DNA of 64,000 bases from contig NC_052612.1 of assembly GCF_016545825.1 (NCBI RefSeq), positions 39,105,738 through 39,169,737 of the forward strand, in the 5' to 3' direction. Within the stretch, counting starts at the first letter, position 1. The number at the start of each line of letters is the position of its first letter. The notes under the pieces are model-generated. The model searched no databases, was not told the DNA's origin, and saw only the letters and a program-made list of their open reading frames with translations. The translations under genes and the position numbers were made by a program. This DNA comes from Eucalyptus grandis (taxonomy: Eukaryota > Streptophyta > Magnoliopsida > Myrtales > Myrtaceae). Below, piece after piece: positions 10,740 through 23,911 of the stretch.

Positions 10740-12841
10740 GTAAGATCAGGTGTTTTGAGTGGGAACTAGAAGAAGGAACGCCTCTATGCTAGAGATCTGC
10801 GGATGAATGGATGATGATGCCTTTTATAAAGAAGAGGTCAGAGGTCTCTTTTCCTCTCCCTGTTGAAAGACTTCAAAGTTCGGAATAGTTTATGCTTGAT
10901 TTATACCGTGAAAAATCTCTCTTCCTTATTTTTCACTAATAAATAAATAAATGCATAAAATGAAAAGGAATTTGCTGAATGGAGTATTGAGAATTGATAA
11001 GATATGTAAGTACTCTATTTACAAATTATTCATTGGTTAATTTATGAGTTCAAAGGCATATAAATTTATTCCTAAGGAGGTAATAAGATGTTATTTGGAC
11101 AATCTAAAGGTAACAATGGAGAGTTAAATTTTATTAATAGAGATCAAATATTTTTGTTGGATTCGAAAGAAAATTGAGGGTAGCAGGATAAAGTTGATTT
11201 TTGAATTTATGCAAAAATAAGTATTAACTGTTTCTTGTACTCCTAAAATAAAAATAATCGATCAATAATATTATCTTTCACCAAAATCATTTGAATTATG
11301 ATCGTTAATAGGCAAATACTGAGTATGATAAAAGAAAATGCTAAATTGAAAATTTAGAATTCTTTTAATGAGTTAGCAAAATAAATATCATTGCGAGTCT
11401 TATTCGTCTCCTTTACTACATTGACTCTTCTATTTGCCTTAGACCACCTTTATCACCATGATGACCTTTTCGAAAAAATTAAAGATAATCAGTGGGATCT
11501 TGATTCTGACAAAAACTTGGACGATCTTCCAATCAACCAAACGTGGAGATAGGGTAAGACTCATTTGTTTTGTACGTGAGTAACACATTTTCTTAAAGAT
11601 AAAAAAGCTTACTTTAGACAAACAATTCTAAGTGTAAGAAACACCATAGACGAAATAACTCATGAGCCTAAACCCGTACCTGAATATGGATTTGGAAAAT
11701 CGTGTTTGTGCCATATCTTTAATCCACATATACAAGCACATTCTTTTATCGTAATACTAATCTTAAGACTTTCGAGTAAAATATATTGAAAGGAGAATTC
11801 TAAACCAAATTGAGCACACATTGATATTAATTATATAAGCAACAAAGCATGAACACAATCACCGAAAAGATTGTGAGATCAAGCGAATACGAGACGAATT
11901 GAGTCATAAAACTTCTATGTCCATGCAATTAGGTGATGGTCGTGCTCTCAAGCATTTATGCATATTTAGTACAAACTGGTTCAATTTTTCTTAATTTATT
12001 CTTAATTAAGGAAGGGTTAAATCAATAAATAAATAAAATGTAGTTGCATCCAATACACGACAAAAGACATGGTGTGGCACCACCATGTGAGAATCCCAGT
12101 CATTTCATTGACGAAGTCAACCGTCTTAAACGTAATGAGAACGCAAGCCAATCTTCAAACCTTCATAATGCACCATTTCTTCTGCAGACCCCAGAAAGGC
12201 CACAACGGGCGTCAACGCCCCCTTGCGCGTTACAACATCACCTTGTGATTGGTTAATTCATGTATTTGCCACACAGATAAGTACTTCCTTTCCACGTTGT
12301 ACTAGTCTCACGACTTTCGAGTAAAATATGTTGAAAGGAGAATCCTAAACCAAATTGAATAAGCAACAAAGCGTGAACACAATCACCGAAAAGATTGTGA
12401 GATCAAGTGAATACGAGACGAATTGAGTCATAAAACTTCTATGTCCAAGCAATTAGGTGATGGTCATGCTCTCAAGCATTTATGCATATTCAGTACGAAT
12501 TGGTTCAAAATTTCAAATACCGAATACGCATGATACATGAAAAATCAAGTGTACTCAAAATTATGAGATTTTCTTAATTTATTCTTAATAAATGAAGGGT
12601 TAAATCAATAAAAAAAAAATAAAAATGTAGTTGCATTCGATACATGACAAAAGACATGGTGTGGCACCACCGTGTGAGAATCCCAGCCATTTTATTGACA
12701 AAGTCCACCGTCTTAAACGTAATGAGAACGCGAGCCAATCTTCAAACCTTCAAAATGCACTATTTCTTCTGCGGACCCTAGAAAGGCCACAACGGGCGTC
12801 AACGCCCACTTGCGCATTACAACATCGCCTTGTGATTGGTT
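10740..12841. repeat. Duplicated kinase 5' flank, block B, with an internal tandem duplication
   Basis: It is homologous to 2210-4400 and 44580-46115. Within it, about 11720-12259 and about 12280-12846 are themselves tandem copies (period 545-587 bp). Both contain ACTTTCGAGTAAAATAT and both end GTGATTGGTTAATTC after near-identical stretches of about 215 bp. The two 70-codon ORFs at 12044-12256 and 12631-12843 are copies of the same noncoding tract, which also occurs without a conserved frame in the other blocks. Confidence 0.7.
10820..10828 (-). promoter_or_regulatory. TATA box of lectin-kinase copy 3
   Basis: TATAAAAGG on the minus strand, about 95-103 bp upstream of the ATG at 10725. Sequence and spacing match copy 1. 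Confidence 0.55.
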
Positions 12842-12846
12842 AATTC

Positions 12847-13785
12847 TGATATGGCTAGTAAGAACACCTAGAGGGGGTGAATAGGTGTTAATTTTTTTTT
12901 TTTGCAAGACTCAACAACTTAATTCGATTTTTAAGAGAATAGTAGACTGAAGATGTAAAAGACTATAAACAGTTATGTTAGACTACTTATTAAAGTAAAG
13001 AGTTTAGGGAAAGAGAATTGAAACGCAAAGTTTATAGTAGTTCGGCTTAGACCATGCCTACGTCCACTCTCCCACGCTGACAGCCTACTGGCTGGATTCT
13101 ACTATGAATTAAAAGAGATTTTTACAGTCTCACTTCCTTGATTCCACAGTGTAGAAACTCTACACTTCCTCAAGGTCTCACAAATATTTACTCTCTCTTT
13201 TGAGTACAACTTAAACTTAGCGAATGAATCATCAAAGAACTAGGAGCTTCAGACTTTGGAATTTTTCTTTCACGTACACACTCGAATAACTTGAGCGTCT
13301 TCCTTAAATACTCCTCCATGCCATTATAACCGTTGGTACCTTCCAAAGGAGTTCTTCCTATCTACCGTTAGACAGAATCAATTAGGGAGATCTCGAGTTA
13401 TTTAAGGAATATAATGATAACCCACCAATCTTGCTCGCCCATACAGTCAAGATCTAGGTTTTCATAAGTAGCTACTTCCAAGTATACTTCGCCAATCAAT
13501 AGATCTAATTATTCAAATTGATTTTAATAAGAATAATTGATCACGAGATGCTATCTCTAGCCGTGAGATTTTCTTCAACCGTACAAACCAAATCCTTAAA
13601 GATATACTTGCATCTGGATAAGTCTTCTTCATCGAATAAATCTTTTCTTCGTCAGTCTGGAAGCTATCAGCGAGGGTTGAGTCTGGATGTCTACAGACTT
13701 TGACGATAGAGTCTGCAAGTCTTCAGACTAGACTGATGGAAATGTTTTGTCAACTTCAAAACAAATAATAAAGTTTTCTCCAACA
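12847..13785 (-). repeat. 3' LTR of Sirevirus element 1
   Basis: On the minus strand it starts TGTTGGAGAAAACTTT and ends AGCCATATCA. The inner edge is preceded by the polypurine tract (13786-13800). It is clearly similar to 26998-27989, and more distantly to the LTRs of element 2 (31016-31941, 39687-40611). Confidence 0.9.
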
Positions 13786-14100
13786 ATCTCCCCCTTTTTG
13801 ATGGTGACAAAACTTTCCTACAGATTTGAACACTTTTGTCCTACAAAACAATACTTAAGCGAAACAAAATATCTCATAAAAGATAAGTAGATTAGGATGT
13901 AGATAGCAACAGTTCTACAACCACAAAAAAACATGTTAGTCTTGCAAAACAACTATCCTTTCTATAATCATCATGGCTTAAGTTACTGCAAGCATCAAAA
14001 GATCAAATCAAACAGTCCAAATCACAACCAAACAAAAGATAAGTCCAAACCAAAAGTCAAAACAAATCGGCATCAAACTTCTCTCCCTTTTTGTCAACAG
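13786..14100 (-). other. Double polypurine tract region, Sirevirus element 1
   Basis: The minus strand has AAAAAGGGGGAGAT immediately before the 3' LTR (13786-13800) and a second tract, AAAAAGGGAGAGAAG, at about 14083-14098. Repeated polypurine tracts upstream of the 3' LTR are a known Sirevirus trait. They prime plus-strand synthesis in the family. The interval between them is AT-rich with no gene. Confidence 0.65.
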
Positions 14101-14145
14101 CAAAAAGAGGAGAATAAAAAAGAGTTGTTGAAAATGGAATTAGAA

Positions 14146-16271
14146 TTATGTCTGTTTTGGAAGGCGAACAAACTCAAACTCTTCCATAGAATTCACTGTT
14201 TTCTCAAGCCTTTCAAAACTTTGCTTTAGTGACTGGAAATCTTCACCCTGCACAGTAGACTGCACTTGATTCTTCAGGGCATTTAGCTGATCGTGCAATG
14301 ACACTGAAGTGACCATGAAAGTGTTCTTGAGATCTTGCATCTCATACCCCATAGCATATTGTTGTTTCCTGACTTCCAATAGAATCTTTAGCAGTCTCGA
14401 AAAGTCTGCTGTTTGAGCTGTTGTAGCACTAGGTCCAACCGAGTCGATTCCAGGAGTTTTGAGAATGGAGAGATCTTCAGCAGATTGTCCACCATGACTA
14501 TGAGTGGATGCTTTTGGATAATGAGAGGCATACACATCCTCTAGATCTGCAGTGGAGCGACTCAATAGCTACCCCTGTTTGTTTGCGTTTAGGAGGAGTA
14601 GATAAATCTTCTTCTAGTGCAACTTCAACTTCAGAGTGATGTTTCTTTGCATCATGTGCTCTAGTAGTTCCAACGTTAGCCATCTCAGAGTCACTTGATA
14701 AGGGTACAGCCAAAGTTGGCTCAAGAGGGTCTTCTTGACCCTGGTCTCTCTCTTCTTCTCTCTCTTCTTCTTCTTCTCTTCTTTCTTCCTCTGTCCTCCT
14801 CTATTCTTCATCTTCCCTCTCTTTTTCTTCTTCTTCTGGCTCTTCTCTTGTCTCTTGAAAGCTGATAAAACTCTTTAAGTTTCTTAAGGCTGAAAGAGTC
14901 ATTTCATTCTCATCTTCTTCATCTTGCAAGATGAGAGTTCTCTTCTTCTTTACTTGAGCATCCATGGGCTCCTTGCCTTTCCTTTTGGCAACAGTAGAGT
15001 CTTGTTTTGCTTTGACGGGAGACTTCTCTTTCATGCGCTCTAACACCTTGTTAAACTCTTTCAAACGCATCTTTGTGACCATTTTAAATCCAATCACCAT
15101 TGAAATGCTTGTCAAATTTAATGGTGTAGGGATGTGAATTTTAAAATGTCTAAAAAGACGTGTGATAAGAGCAGAATAAGGGAGTTGTCCATTATCTTTC
15201 ACCACTGTCCTGTAAATGTGAAACATGATGGTGTGAGGCAGAGAGAATTTGTACCCAATATTGATGGCATGCATCAATTTTGCTTCAGACTGAGAGACAT
15301 CGGTCTTGGATGTCGACTTTGGACGGAGGCAGTTGATTACGATCTTATGTAGCAAGATGTTGGAGGCATTCATCCTAGTGTAGGAAATCTTACCTTCAGC
15401 ATCTCGATCTTTCACCAATGATAGAGTAGCATGAGTAACGGACACGCTAATTGGTTGGAAACTCGCTCTTTCCACCCCAATTATGTCAGCCAAAGTGTCT
15501 ATATCCACCAAAAATTCCTTGTCCCCTCACTGTGAAAGAGAAACTGTTCGCATCCAATAAAGATAAGTTTGAGTAAAAGTATGCAATGAGTTCTGGATAA
15601 GTAGTAATAGATTCAGAACAAAAACGCTCTAATTGCAGTAGAGCAAACTTCTCTGGCAGATTTACTTTCACCGAATCAAGGTAATCAAAATCGACACTCC
15701 TAGGGTTTATAACCCCTCTCTTCATTAAACTCGAATAAACCCTCTTGTGATTTTTCGATCTAAAAAGACTTGAACCATCACTAACAACATTTGCAGCAAC
15801 TCCTATTCTAGGCTGAAAGTGGGTAAACATACGGTTGTCATCATCCAGTCCTTGTGGTTGATTAGCAGTGCCAAAGCACGGGTCACTAGGGAAATTAGCA
15901 AAGGGTTTTTCAGCCGATCCCTATTCTGCAACACCCATCTTCTCCATATAGCGCAGAAAAAGAGTTTCATTCTTATAACCTCTCTCTCTCAGGTATTCAT
16001 CAATGAAAGACATAGCAGTTCCTCCTCTTTTCAAACTGGAATAAAGCTTGAAAGCAACCTTAGGAGTTAACGTTCTTACAGATTCAACTTCTTCCAAAAT
16101 TTCTTCTTCTGGTTGAGTTGGTGGAGAAGACTAACACCTTGAGAAGGTTGTTGCTGACTTGGTTGCTGTGGTGGAGAAGAATCTTCTTCTTCACCAAGTC
16201 GAAATGAGTAGGACCCTCAGCATGTTTTGTGGTCCCCTACTTACGATTCTCGATGACTTTCTTGAAGACAT
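14146..16271 (-). pseudogene. Env-like third ORF of Sirevirus element 1 (broken)
   Basis: It lies downstream of pol and upstream of the 3' LTR, the place of the env-like ORF of Sireviruses, whose function is unproven. An ATG at 16269-16271 opens MSSRKSSRIVSRGP, a start shared with element 2. Open pieces at 15486-15830, 14801-15511, 14498-14713 and 14146-14565 in different frames cover the rest. The middle piece (MKRGVINPRSVDFDYL onward, with AYFYSNLSLLD) resembles the core of the plant transposon domain PF20167. A Glu-rich stretch follows, and the C-terminus is a predicted coiled coil ending in VRLPKQT. I see no clear signal peptide or membrane span. At least four frame breaks are present. 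Confidence 0.7.
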
Positions 16272-16689
16272 TGTCGCTTCAAGGGAGAAATTCACAGACT
16301 TGCTCGAAAAGGTGAAAACTTTTTGGATTAAACAACAGTGAAAGTGAGAGCAAGTGGAGGTTCTGTATTTTAGGGTTTGAGAGTGAAAACAAAGAAGATG
16401 GATTTCAACAGTATATAAAGCAAGTGAAGCGAAGTAAATGAATTGTCATAAAAGAAAAAATAAAAGTACCTTTTCGAAAAAGAATAACTTCTTTTTTGAA
16501 AATAACTGTCTTTTTGAAAAGGAAAAACTTGGAAAGATCATTTCAATCAATTAGCAATTAATAAATAACCGTACCTTTTCAACTCTTTAACCAAGAATTA
16601 AATTACTAGTACCAAAATAACTTACAGTCGTAACTCTTGGTCTTCTAAGTCTGAGCACCTTCAGACTTTACTTCTAAGTCCGAGCTCAT

Positions 16690-19600
16690 TCAAACTTTAA
16701 TAAATGTGATGTTTAGTCTGGTGCGAATAGACTCGAATAGGCTTTTCTCCAATGGCTTTGTAAATATGTCTGCCAGTTGATTCTTTGAATCGATGAACTG
16801 TATCATCACTTCTTCATTCTGAACATGATCTCTAATGAAATGATGTCGAATCTCTATGTGTTTGGCTCTCGAATGAAGAATTGGATTTTTTTGTTAGATT
16901 GATTGTGTTAGTGTTGTCACATTTGATCTCGGTGCATGAGTCTTCGATTCTAAAGTCTCTCAATTGTTGTTTTATCCATAAGATTTGAGAACAGCAACTT
17001 CCAAGAGCCACATACTCTGCTTCCGTTATTGAAAGAACTACAGTACTTTGCTTCCTTGAGAACCAAGATACTGTCCTGTTTTCCAGCAATTGGCACGTAC
17101 CAAAGGTATTATTTCTATCAACTCTGCAACCTGCTAAATCTGCGTCTGAATATCCAAGGGGGGTAAAGTCTCCTTCTTTGGGATACCACAAACATAAATT
17201 TGAAGTAGTTGCAATGTATTTGATGATGAGTTTTGCGGCACTTAGATGAGATTCTTTGGGATCATATTAAAATCTGGCACAAATGCAAACACTAAACAAA
17301 ATGTCAGGTCTAGAAGCAGTAAGATAAAGAAGTGAACCAATAATACTTTTGTAGAACTTCTGGCCAACTTTCTTTCCTCCTTCATCTTTGTCTAGCTTCG
17401 AAGAACTTGACATTAGTATCTCAGTCTTTTTGCAATTCTCCAATCCGAACTTTTTAACGAGTTCTTTTGCATATTTTTCTTGGTGAATGAAAATTTCTTC
17501 CTTCAATTGTTTCACTTGTAATCCGAGAAAGAAAGATAGTTCGCCCATCATGCTCATCTCAAATTCATCCTGCATAGACTTAGAAAACTTCTTGTACGGG
17601 TTTTCGTTAGGAGATCCAAATATAATATCATCAACATATATTTGAACAAGTAAAAAGTTTTTACCTTCCGTTTTAACAAACAAGGTAATATCCAATTTTC
17701 CTTTGACAAAATTGTTTTGCATTAAAAAATTACTTAACCTGTCATACCATGCTCGAGGAGCTTGCTTTAATCCATATAGAGCCATTTTCAGTTTGAATAC
17801 TCGAGTCTGGTCTTTTGGATCTTCAAATCTAGGAGGTTGTTCCACATAGACTTCTTCTTGGATAAATCCATTTAGGAATGCACTCTTGACGTCCATTTGG
17901 AATAACCTGAATTTTTTATAACAAACAAAAGCAAGTAATAATCTAATTGCTTCTAACTTGACTATTGGTATGTAGGTTTCATCATAGTCTATCCCTTCTT
18001 CTTGCGTATATCCTTTGGCCACGAGTCTTGCTTTATTCCTGACCACTTTTCCTTTTTCGTCCAATTTGTTCTTGAAAACCCATTTAGCTCCAATAATGGA
18101 TTTACCTTTCGGTTTAGGAGTTAATTCCCAAACATCGTTAATGATGAACTGTCTGAGTTCTTCTTCCATTGCTTCAATCCAGCTTTCACAACTAAAGCTT
18201 CTTCTATGCTTTTGGGTTCTATTTCAGAAATAAGTGCCACGACGCTAGACTCTTCTTGGTTTTTGGATATGGTGCGAATCCCTTCATCAATGTCACCAAT
18301 GATGAGTTCTTTGGGATGACTAGACTTGTGCTTCCAATTACTTGTCGGTCTGACAATTTGTTGATCTTCTGCTTCAGTTGATTTTTCAATTTCTGTCCGT
18401 TGTTGATTTTTAAAGGTCTGAGCTACTTCAGGGGAGGTAGACTTTGTAAAGTCTCGAAGCGTGTTCAGATTCTTCAGGTTGAGTTTGAATCAATTGATTT
18501 TGCAAAGAGTCTTGACATTTAACATTCATAGATTCTTCCACGAACTGAGTCTTCTTATTGAATACTCTATGCTTTCTTATTGAATACTCTATAAGCTTTC
18601 CTTGAGGTTGAGTAACCAAGGAAAATTCCTTCGTCTGATTCTTCTTCAAACTTACCAAATCGATCATTCGCATTTTTCAAAACAAAACATTTGCAACCGA
18701 ACACATGAAAGTAAAAACATTTGGCTTCTTTCCTTTGAATAACTCATAAGGAGTTTTCTCCAAAATATGCCTTAAAAATATTCGGTTAATAATATAACAT
18801 GCTATAGAAACTGCTTCAGCTAAAAAACAAGAAGAAATACTACTTTCTATTAAAAGAGTTCTTGCCATTTCTTGCAGAGATCTATTTTTTCTTTCAACAA
18901 CTCCATTCTATTCTGGAGTGTATGGAGAGGAGAAAACATGCTGAAAACCTTATTCATCACAAAATTTTGCAAAATCTTGATTTTCAAACTCACCTCTATG
19001 GTCTGTCCATATGCTTGAAATAGCATATCATTTCTCATTCTGAACTTTCTTAGCAAATTTTGAAAAGTAAGAAAATGTTTCAGACTTACTTGCCAGAAAG
19101 TAAACCCAAGTAAATCGTGAATAATCATCCACAATTACTAAGCAATATCTCTTTCCACCAATGCTTTTAGTTCTGGTTGGTCCAAAGAGATCCGTATGCA
19201 GAAGCTGCAAAACACGATTAGTAGAAACCTGATTTAATGGTTTAAAAGAACTTCTAAACTGTTTTCCTAATATACAAGGTGTGCATAAGTTAGATTTTTG
19301 AAACTTCAGGTTAGGCAGCCCACGAACAAGGTTTTTAGAAGAAATCTTGGCAATCTGCTTCATGTTGACATGGCCAAGCTTTCGATGCCAAAGATTTGCT
19401 TCATCTTGAATTGAAATGAGACATTGAGATTTTTCTGGTTTTATATCTAGAAGATAGATGTTCTCATGTCTTCGTCCAGTAAAAGATTGAGAAAGATCTT
19501 TACTAGTTCCCGAACATACTCCTTTTTGGAATTTGATTTCGAATCCAGTGTCGCACAATTGGCTAATGCTGAGCAAATTGTAATTAAATCATTCCACCAA

Positions 19601-19830
19601 GGAAACATTGTTGATTGTGAGACCTCCAATTTTTATAGTTCCACACCCAACAATTCTTCCTTTGTTGTTTCCACCAAAAGAAACTTTTCCACAATTTATT
19701 TGCACAAGTTTTATAAAATAACTTGAATCTCCAAATCATATGCCTTGAACAGCCACTATCCAAATACCATTTAACATTTTTCTTGATAGTGACCCGCAAT
19801 TAAAAACGAAACTCAAGCTTTCTTTGGTAC
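16690..19830 (-). pseudogene. Copia pol of Sirevirus element 1: protease, integrase, RT, RNase H (broken)
   Basis: In minus-strand order: protease WYLDSGCSRHM (about 19765, frameshifted right after); GAG-pre-integrase LWHRKLGH with the CTPC pair; integrase start LLHTDLFGP (19028-19576); a further integrase piece at 18677-18868; an open RT of 300 codons at 17267-18169 with LFQMDVKSAFLNG, YGLKQAPRAWYD and the catalytic YVDDIIFGS; RNase H with YSDADLAGC and EAEYVALGS at 16832-17191; stop at 16690-16692. The frameshifts around 19576-19760, 18670-19030 and 17200-17266 prevent a full polyprotein. RT is the best preserved part. Confidence 0.88.
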
Positions 19831-20289
19831 CCACATTTTGGGTCCAGAGGAGCGATATCCCATTCCTTCTTAACAGGTCTCCAAACCATAGGAAATTCTT
19901 TCTCAAAGTGTTCCGAGTTGTTACACTTTGAACATTTAAGAGCACTTCGCCAACAGTTTTACAAAGACTTTTTGAAAATGATTTTTGTAAAAAGTTTTTG
20001 TAGGTCTTTGTTTGATTCTGTTCCTTCACTTTTTGGAAAATTAATTAGAGGAATATTTTCTGAAGTCATTCCCAAGTCTCGACTTGTTGAAATAAGGTCT
20101 TTGCACAAAAAGAATCTTTTACAGCTTTTTCGTATCCAATTGAAAATCTTTTTTTGAAATATTTGAAATGTCATTTTTCAAAAAAGTATTTTCTTTTGAG
20201 AGAGAATATGCATTTTCTTTTAAAATAACAAAACTTTTATCTAAATTTTCAAACTTTTCTTTCCAAGAATTTTCTTGTTGCTTCAATGT

Positions 20290-20756
20290 AGAATTCTCCA
20301 TTTTTAGCTCGGAAATCCTCTTAAGAGAGGTTTGAGACTAAGACAAAGCTCATCAATGTATTTCGAGACTTTAGTGGGAATTTTTGATTGCTTACCTCGA
20401 TTTCGCTGTCTAAGTCCGAGTCAGTATCTATTTTGGAGTCTAAGTCTGATTTTGATTTTGCCATTAGACAAATGTTGGCATAATCTTCATTACTTTCTTC
20501 GTATTCAAGTATCACTCAATATTTCTGCCTTGAAAGCCTTCCTATATTTCTCAGCTTTTTCTTTCTTTTTCTTCAATATAGGACAGTTGGTCCGATGTGT
20601 CCATTTTTCTTACATTCAAAATGTATCACATCTTTATTGGCTTCATCATCCTCGCTGATTTGTTTTGAAACTTTTGAGTGCTTTGTTTCTTCCAATTGAA
20701 TCTTTTTCCCTTTTTGTTCAATTTCACGAACCTTTTTTTTTAATCATAAGAGCTAA
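20290..20756 (-). pseudogene. Gag of Sirevirus element 1, 3' part
   Basis: On the minus strand, the gag of element 1 resumes to the left of the Harbinger insert with the Ala-Leu-Met run that in element 2 follows DDEEL. It continues through a damaged zinc knuckle at about 20580-20640 (FECKKNGHIGPT, with the first and last Cys missing) and the acidic DSDLDSEIEVSN stretch at 20321-20515. Several stops and frameshifts are visible. It joins 26174-26935 once the insert is ignored. Confidence 0.7.
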
Positions 20757-21029
20757 GGGGGTGCATGACAATTGATTATTTCTGTTCCTTAAACAATTTT
20801 TCTATTCCAAGCCTCGTTTCGAATAAAAATCCGTTTGATAAACTTATTCCGTTTTTATATTTCTGGAATAGATTTCTCGTTTCGAAATATGTTTTGAATA
20901 GAAATCGAAGTAGAAATTTTCTATTTCTCTATTTCTAGAACCTGAAATCAGAAATAATTTCTCCCACAAAACCGTCTAAACCCTAATTTCGGTGACTCCC
21001 TCATCTCCTCTACGACGTCTCTGCCTCCT

Positions 21030-22240
21030 CCTCCTCCTCCACCTCTCCTCATCTCCTCGAGACATCATCTCCTCCTCCACTGGACGCTTAGATCGTCTCC
21101 TCCACTGGACACTCTCTGCCTCTCCTCATCTCATCGATGTCTGCTCGCGAATCCGCCCCCTCACCGCGACCCACTGTCCCCGCTTGTCATCCGAGCACCC
21201 CTCGGCAACAAATCTCGCACCTGCACCCCCACCGCTCCTTCCCCTGTGACGCCAGACCACTGAGCATCTGCAGCTCGGTCCCCGCTCCACCACGCCGACG
21301 CTAGAAGCCCTCTCGTAGCAAATCCCGAGCACCAACACCCGAGCCGCTCCCGCTCCGCTCCGTCTCACCAGAAGTTGCCACCGCCCGCGACCTCAGTAAT
21401 GCCACACGATGCCCTCTCCTCATCTCCTCAACGTCGTCTCCTCCACTAGTTAGCTCTACCTCTCCTCATCTCCTCGAAGTTGCCTCTCCTCATATCATCA
21501 ACGTCGTCTCCTTATCCAGCGACGAGTTGCTCGAGAATCCGCCCTCGCTGCAACCCACAGCCCCCGCTTGTCGTCCGAGCACCCCTCAGCAATAGAACTC
21601 GCGCCTGCACCCCCGCCGCTCCTTCCCCTGCGACGCCAGACCACCCAGCATTTGCAGCTCAATCCTTGCTCCACCGCGCCGATGTTAAAGCCCTCTGCAT
21701 GCGAGATCCCGAGCACCAACGCCTGAGCCTCTCCTGCTCTGCTCCGTCTCACCAGAAGCTGCCACCACTCGCGACCTCAGCAACGTCGCACGACACCCTC
21801 TCCTCATCTCTTCGATGTCGTCTCCTCCACCGGGTTAGCCTCGTCTCTCTCCTCATCTCCTCGAAGTTGCCTCTCCTCATATCATCAACGTCATCTCCTT
21901 ATCCAGTGACGAGTTGCTCGCGAATCCGCCCCCTCGCCGCGACCCACTGTCCCCGCTTGTTGTCCAAGCACCCCTTGGCAACAGATCTCGCCCGCACCCC
22001 CGCCGCTCCTTCCCTTACGACGCCAGACCGCCCAACATCTACACTGCTCCACCGCGCTGATGCCAAAAGCCCTCTGCAACAGATCCCAAGAACCGATGCC
22101 TGAGCCGCTCCCCTCTCCGCTCCGTCTCACCGTAAGCCGCCACCGCCTCGCGACTCGACATCAGCAACATCGCACGACGCCCTCTCCTCATCTCCTCGAT
22201 GTTGTCTCCTCCACTGGTTAGCTCTGCCTCTCCCTCATTT
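21030..22240. repeat. GC-rich tandem repeat, about 385 bp x 3, in the Harbinger 5' region
   Basis: The landmark CCTCTCCTCATCTC(C/T)TC recurs at about 21411, 21797 and 22179 (spacing 386 and 382 bp), and CGAATCCGCCC recurs at about 21145, 21533 and 21917. The block is pyrimidine-rich and CpG-rich, unlike the AT-rich DNA around it. ORFs of 85-207 codons on both strands are by-products of base composition. Low-complexity Ser/Pro/Leu products argue against a gene. The function is unknown; it might hold subterminal transposase-binding sites or transposon promoter sequence. Confidence 0.8.
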
Positions 22241-22732
22241 GTAAATTCTAGGGGCCCTAGTGGATTAAATGTTGCAATTTTATATGAGTGTATGCATAAC
22301 TCAACATCTGTGAACTAGGAACGTATATTTGAAACTTCTATGTAGGATTTTTTAAACGAAACTTCTGTGCGGCTGTTGTATTTTGTTATATTTGTGTGAT
22401 GAATTATTTGACATCTCCATATTTCAAGTCTAGCTCTTTAGAATGCCGATGATATAGGCGAATGAATTAATTTTTAGTGGGAATATTTACTACTGGTTAT
22501 TATGAGCAAATAGATGGGGCATTGGTTGGTAGGAATGTTCCTTTTGCTTGCAATATATGGTTGCTTGTAAAATTTTATATGAGGATGATTCTCTTTTAAT
22601 TTTTTTTGTGCATTTTGTTTTATTGATAGTCATAGAACATTATATTGATGTGATATCGACATCAAAGTCTATGCGCTTGAACTGGTACACCAATTGATAT
22701 GGCTCATTTGATGCTCAACTAGTTAAGGTTAA

Positions 22733-23660
22733 ATGGCTTCCCAAAAAGAGGTTTGTATGGCAAAGTGGACTGAGCCTTTGACTAATGAGCTTGTAAGTTT
22801 GTTGGTAACAGAGGTAACATAGGGAAATCGCACCACTTCTACCTACAACAAAACAGGATGGAATAACATACATGTCAAATTCAATAAATGGACGGGACTC
22901 CACTTTAGTATAGTTCAGTTGAAGAACAGGGTCAACAAACTGAAGAGACAGTATAGTTTTTCCAAGAAACTTTTGTCACAATCTGGATTTTGATGGAATA
23001 ATATAAACAATAAGGTTGCTGTGGAGGATCAAAGTGTGTGGGAGTCTCACATCAAGGTATCAATTTACCAAGGTCATTTTGTTCATATTGTATTGCAAGC
23101 TTTGATTATGTTGCTGACATCTGTCATTATTGTATAAATTCCAGAATAACAACGAATGGGCTAAAAATTTAGAAATGATGGGTTTCCTCAGTATCCTGAT
23201 TTGTGTATCGTGTTTGGTGATACATATGCTATTGGGGAGTATGCAGCAGGAAATGCAGAAGAAGTGGTAGTGTCCTCAGAGAGAGATGACAATGGTGGTG
23301 ACGATGGTGATGGTGGTAGTGGTTATGCAGTAGATAATCTAGAGGAACTTGATGAACAGCATATTGATGAGGAAATCTTCAGACCTGATACGACTACTAC
23401 CTCAAATCGTAAGAAACACAAGCAGGATGAGGAGGAGGAAAAGTAACAGATATGATGTTAGTGACACCTGCAAAACCATTCAAGAAATGATTAAAATCGG
23501 GACTGGTCAATCAACAAGTGGCTCTGTGACCTCAGATGCCCCATCAACTGTAGACCCCTACTCCATAGCAGCCGTAGTTGCCGTCCTAAATAGCACGCCT
23601 GATTTAGAGCAGAATTTGTACAACAAAGCTGTGAACCAATCATGCTTTAATGCCACTTAG
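22733..23660 (+). pseudogene. Harbinger ORF1, Myb/SANT-like protein (broken)
   Basis: From the ATG at 22733 the reading is MASQKEVCMAKWTEPLTNEL, with the Trp-spaced Myb/SANT-like pattern (Myb_DNA-bind_3 style) and later GWNNIHVKFN and LKNRVNKLKRQY. In-frame stops occur after TEVT (about 22820) and after QSGF (about 22990). A GT...AG intron is likely at 23057-23144. An acidic region at 23201-23446 follows in another frame. In PIF/Harbinger this protein helps nuclear entry and terminal binding of the transposase. It is a pseudogene here. Confidence 0.75.
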
Positions 23661-23911
23661 AGAGAGGCTTTCATCATAATGCTACCTGAAAGGAGACGGG
23701 GATTTCTTGAATCTCTTTAAACAGATGTTGAGCAAGACATGCTATGGATTTATATATTTTGTTTAATTTCACTCTATGACTTATGTATTTGAGATACTTT
23801 GGTCTTTTTATGATGCAATTATTAAAACTTTGTGGCTATTGTTGATTATTATTAGATTCATTACTTATATATTGTGTTTATCTTATTTTTTCATGTGATG
23901 GCATAGGTAAT

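Noticed and set aside
12044..12843. Two near-identical 70-codon ORFs, a possible small gene pair
   Set aside because: They are tandem copies of a noncoding flank, and the frame is not kept in blocks A, C and D.
12890..12906. T run in the 3' LTR of Sirevirus 1 as another micro-insertion
   Set aside because: No flanking duplication; it looks like T-run expansion relative to the other LTR.
17267..18169. A 300-codon intact ORF as a host gene
   Set aside because: It is the copia reverse transcriptase of Sirevirus 1, with YVDD and neighbouring pol domains.
21480..22103. 207-codon ORF in the Harbinger repeat block
   Set aside because: It is a low-complexity product of a GC-rich tandem repeat, with ORFs on both strands.
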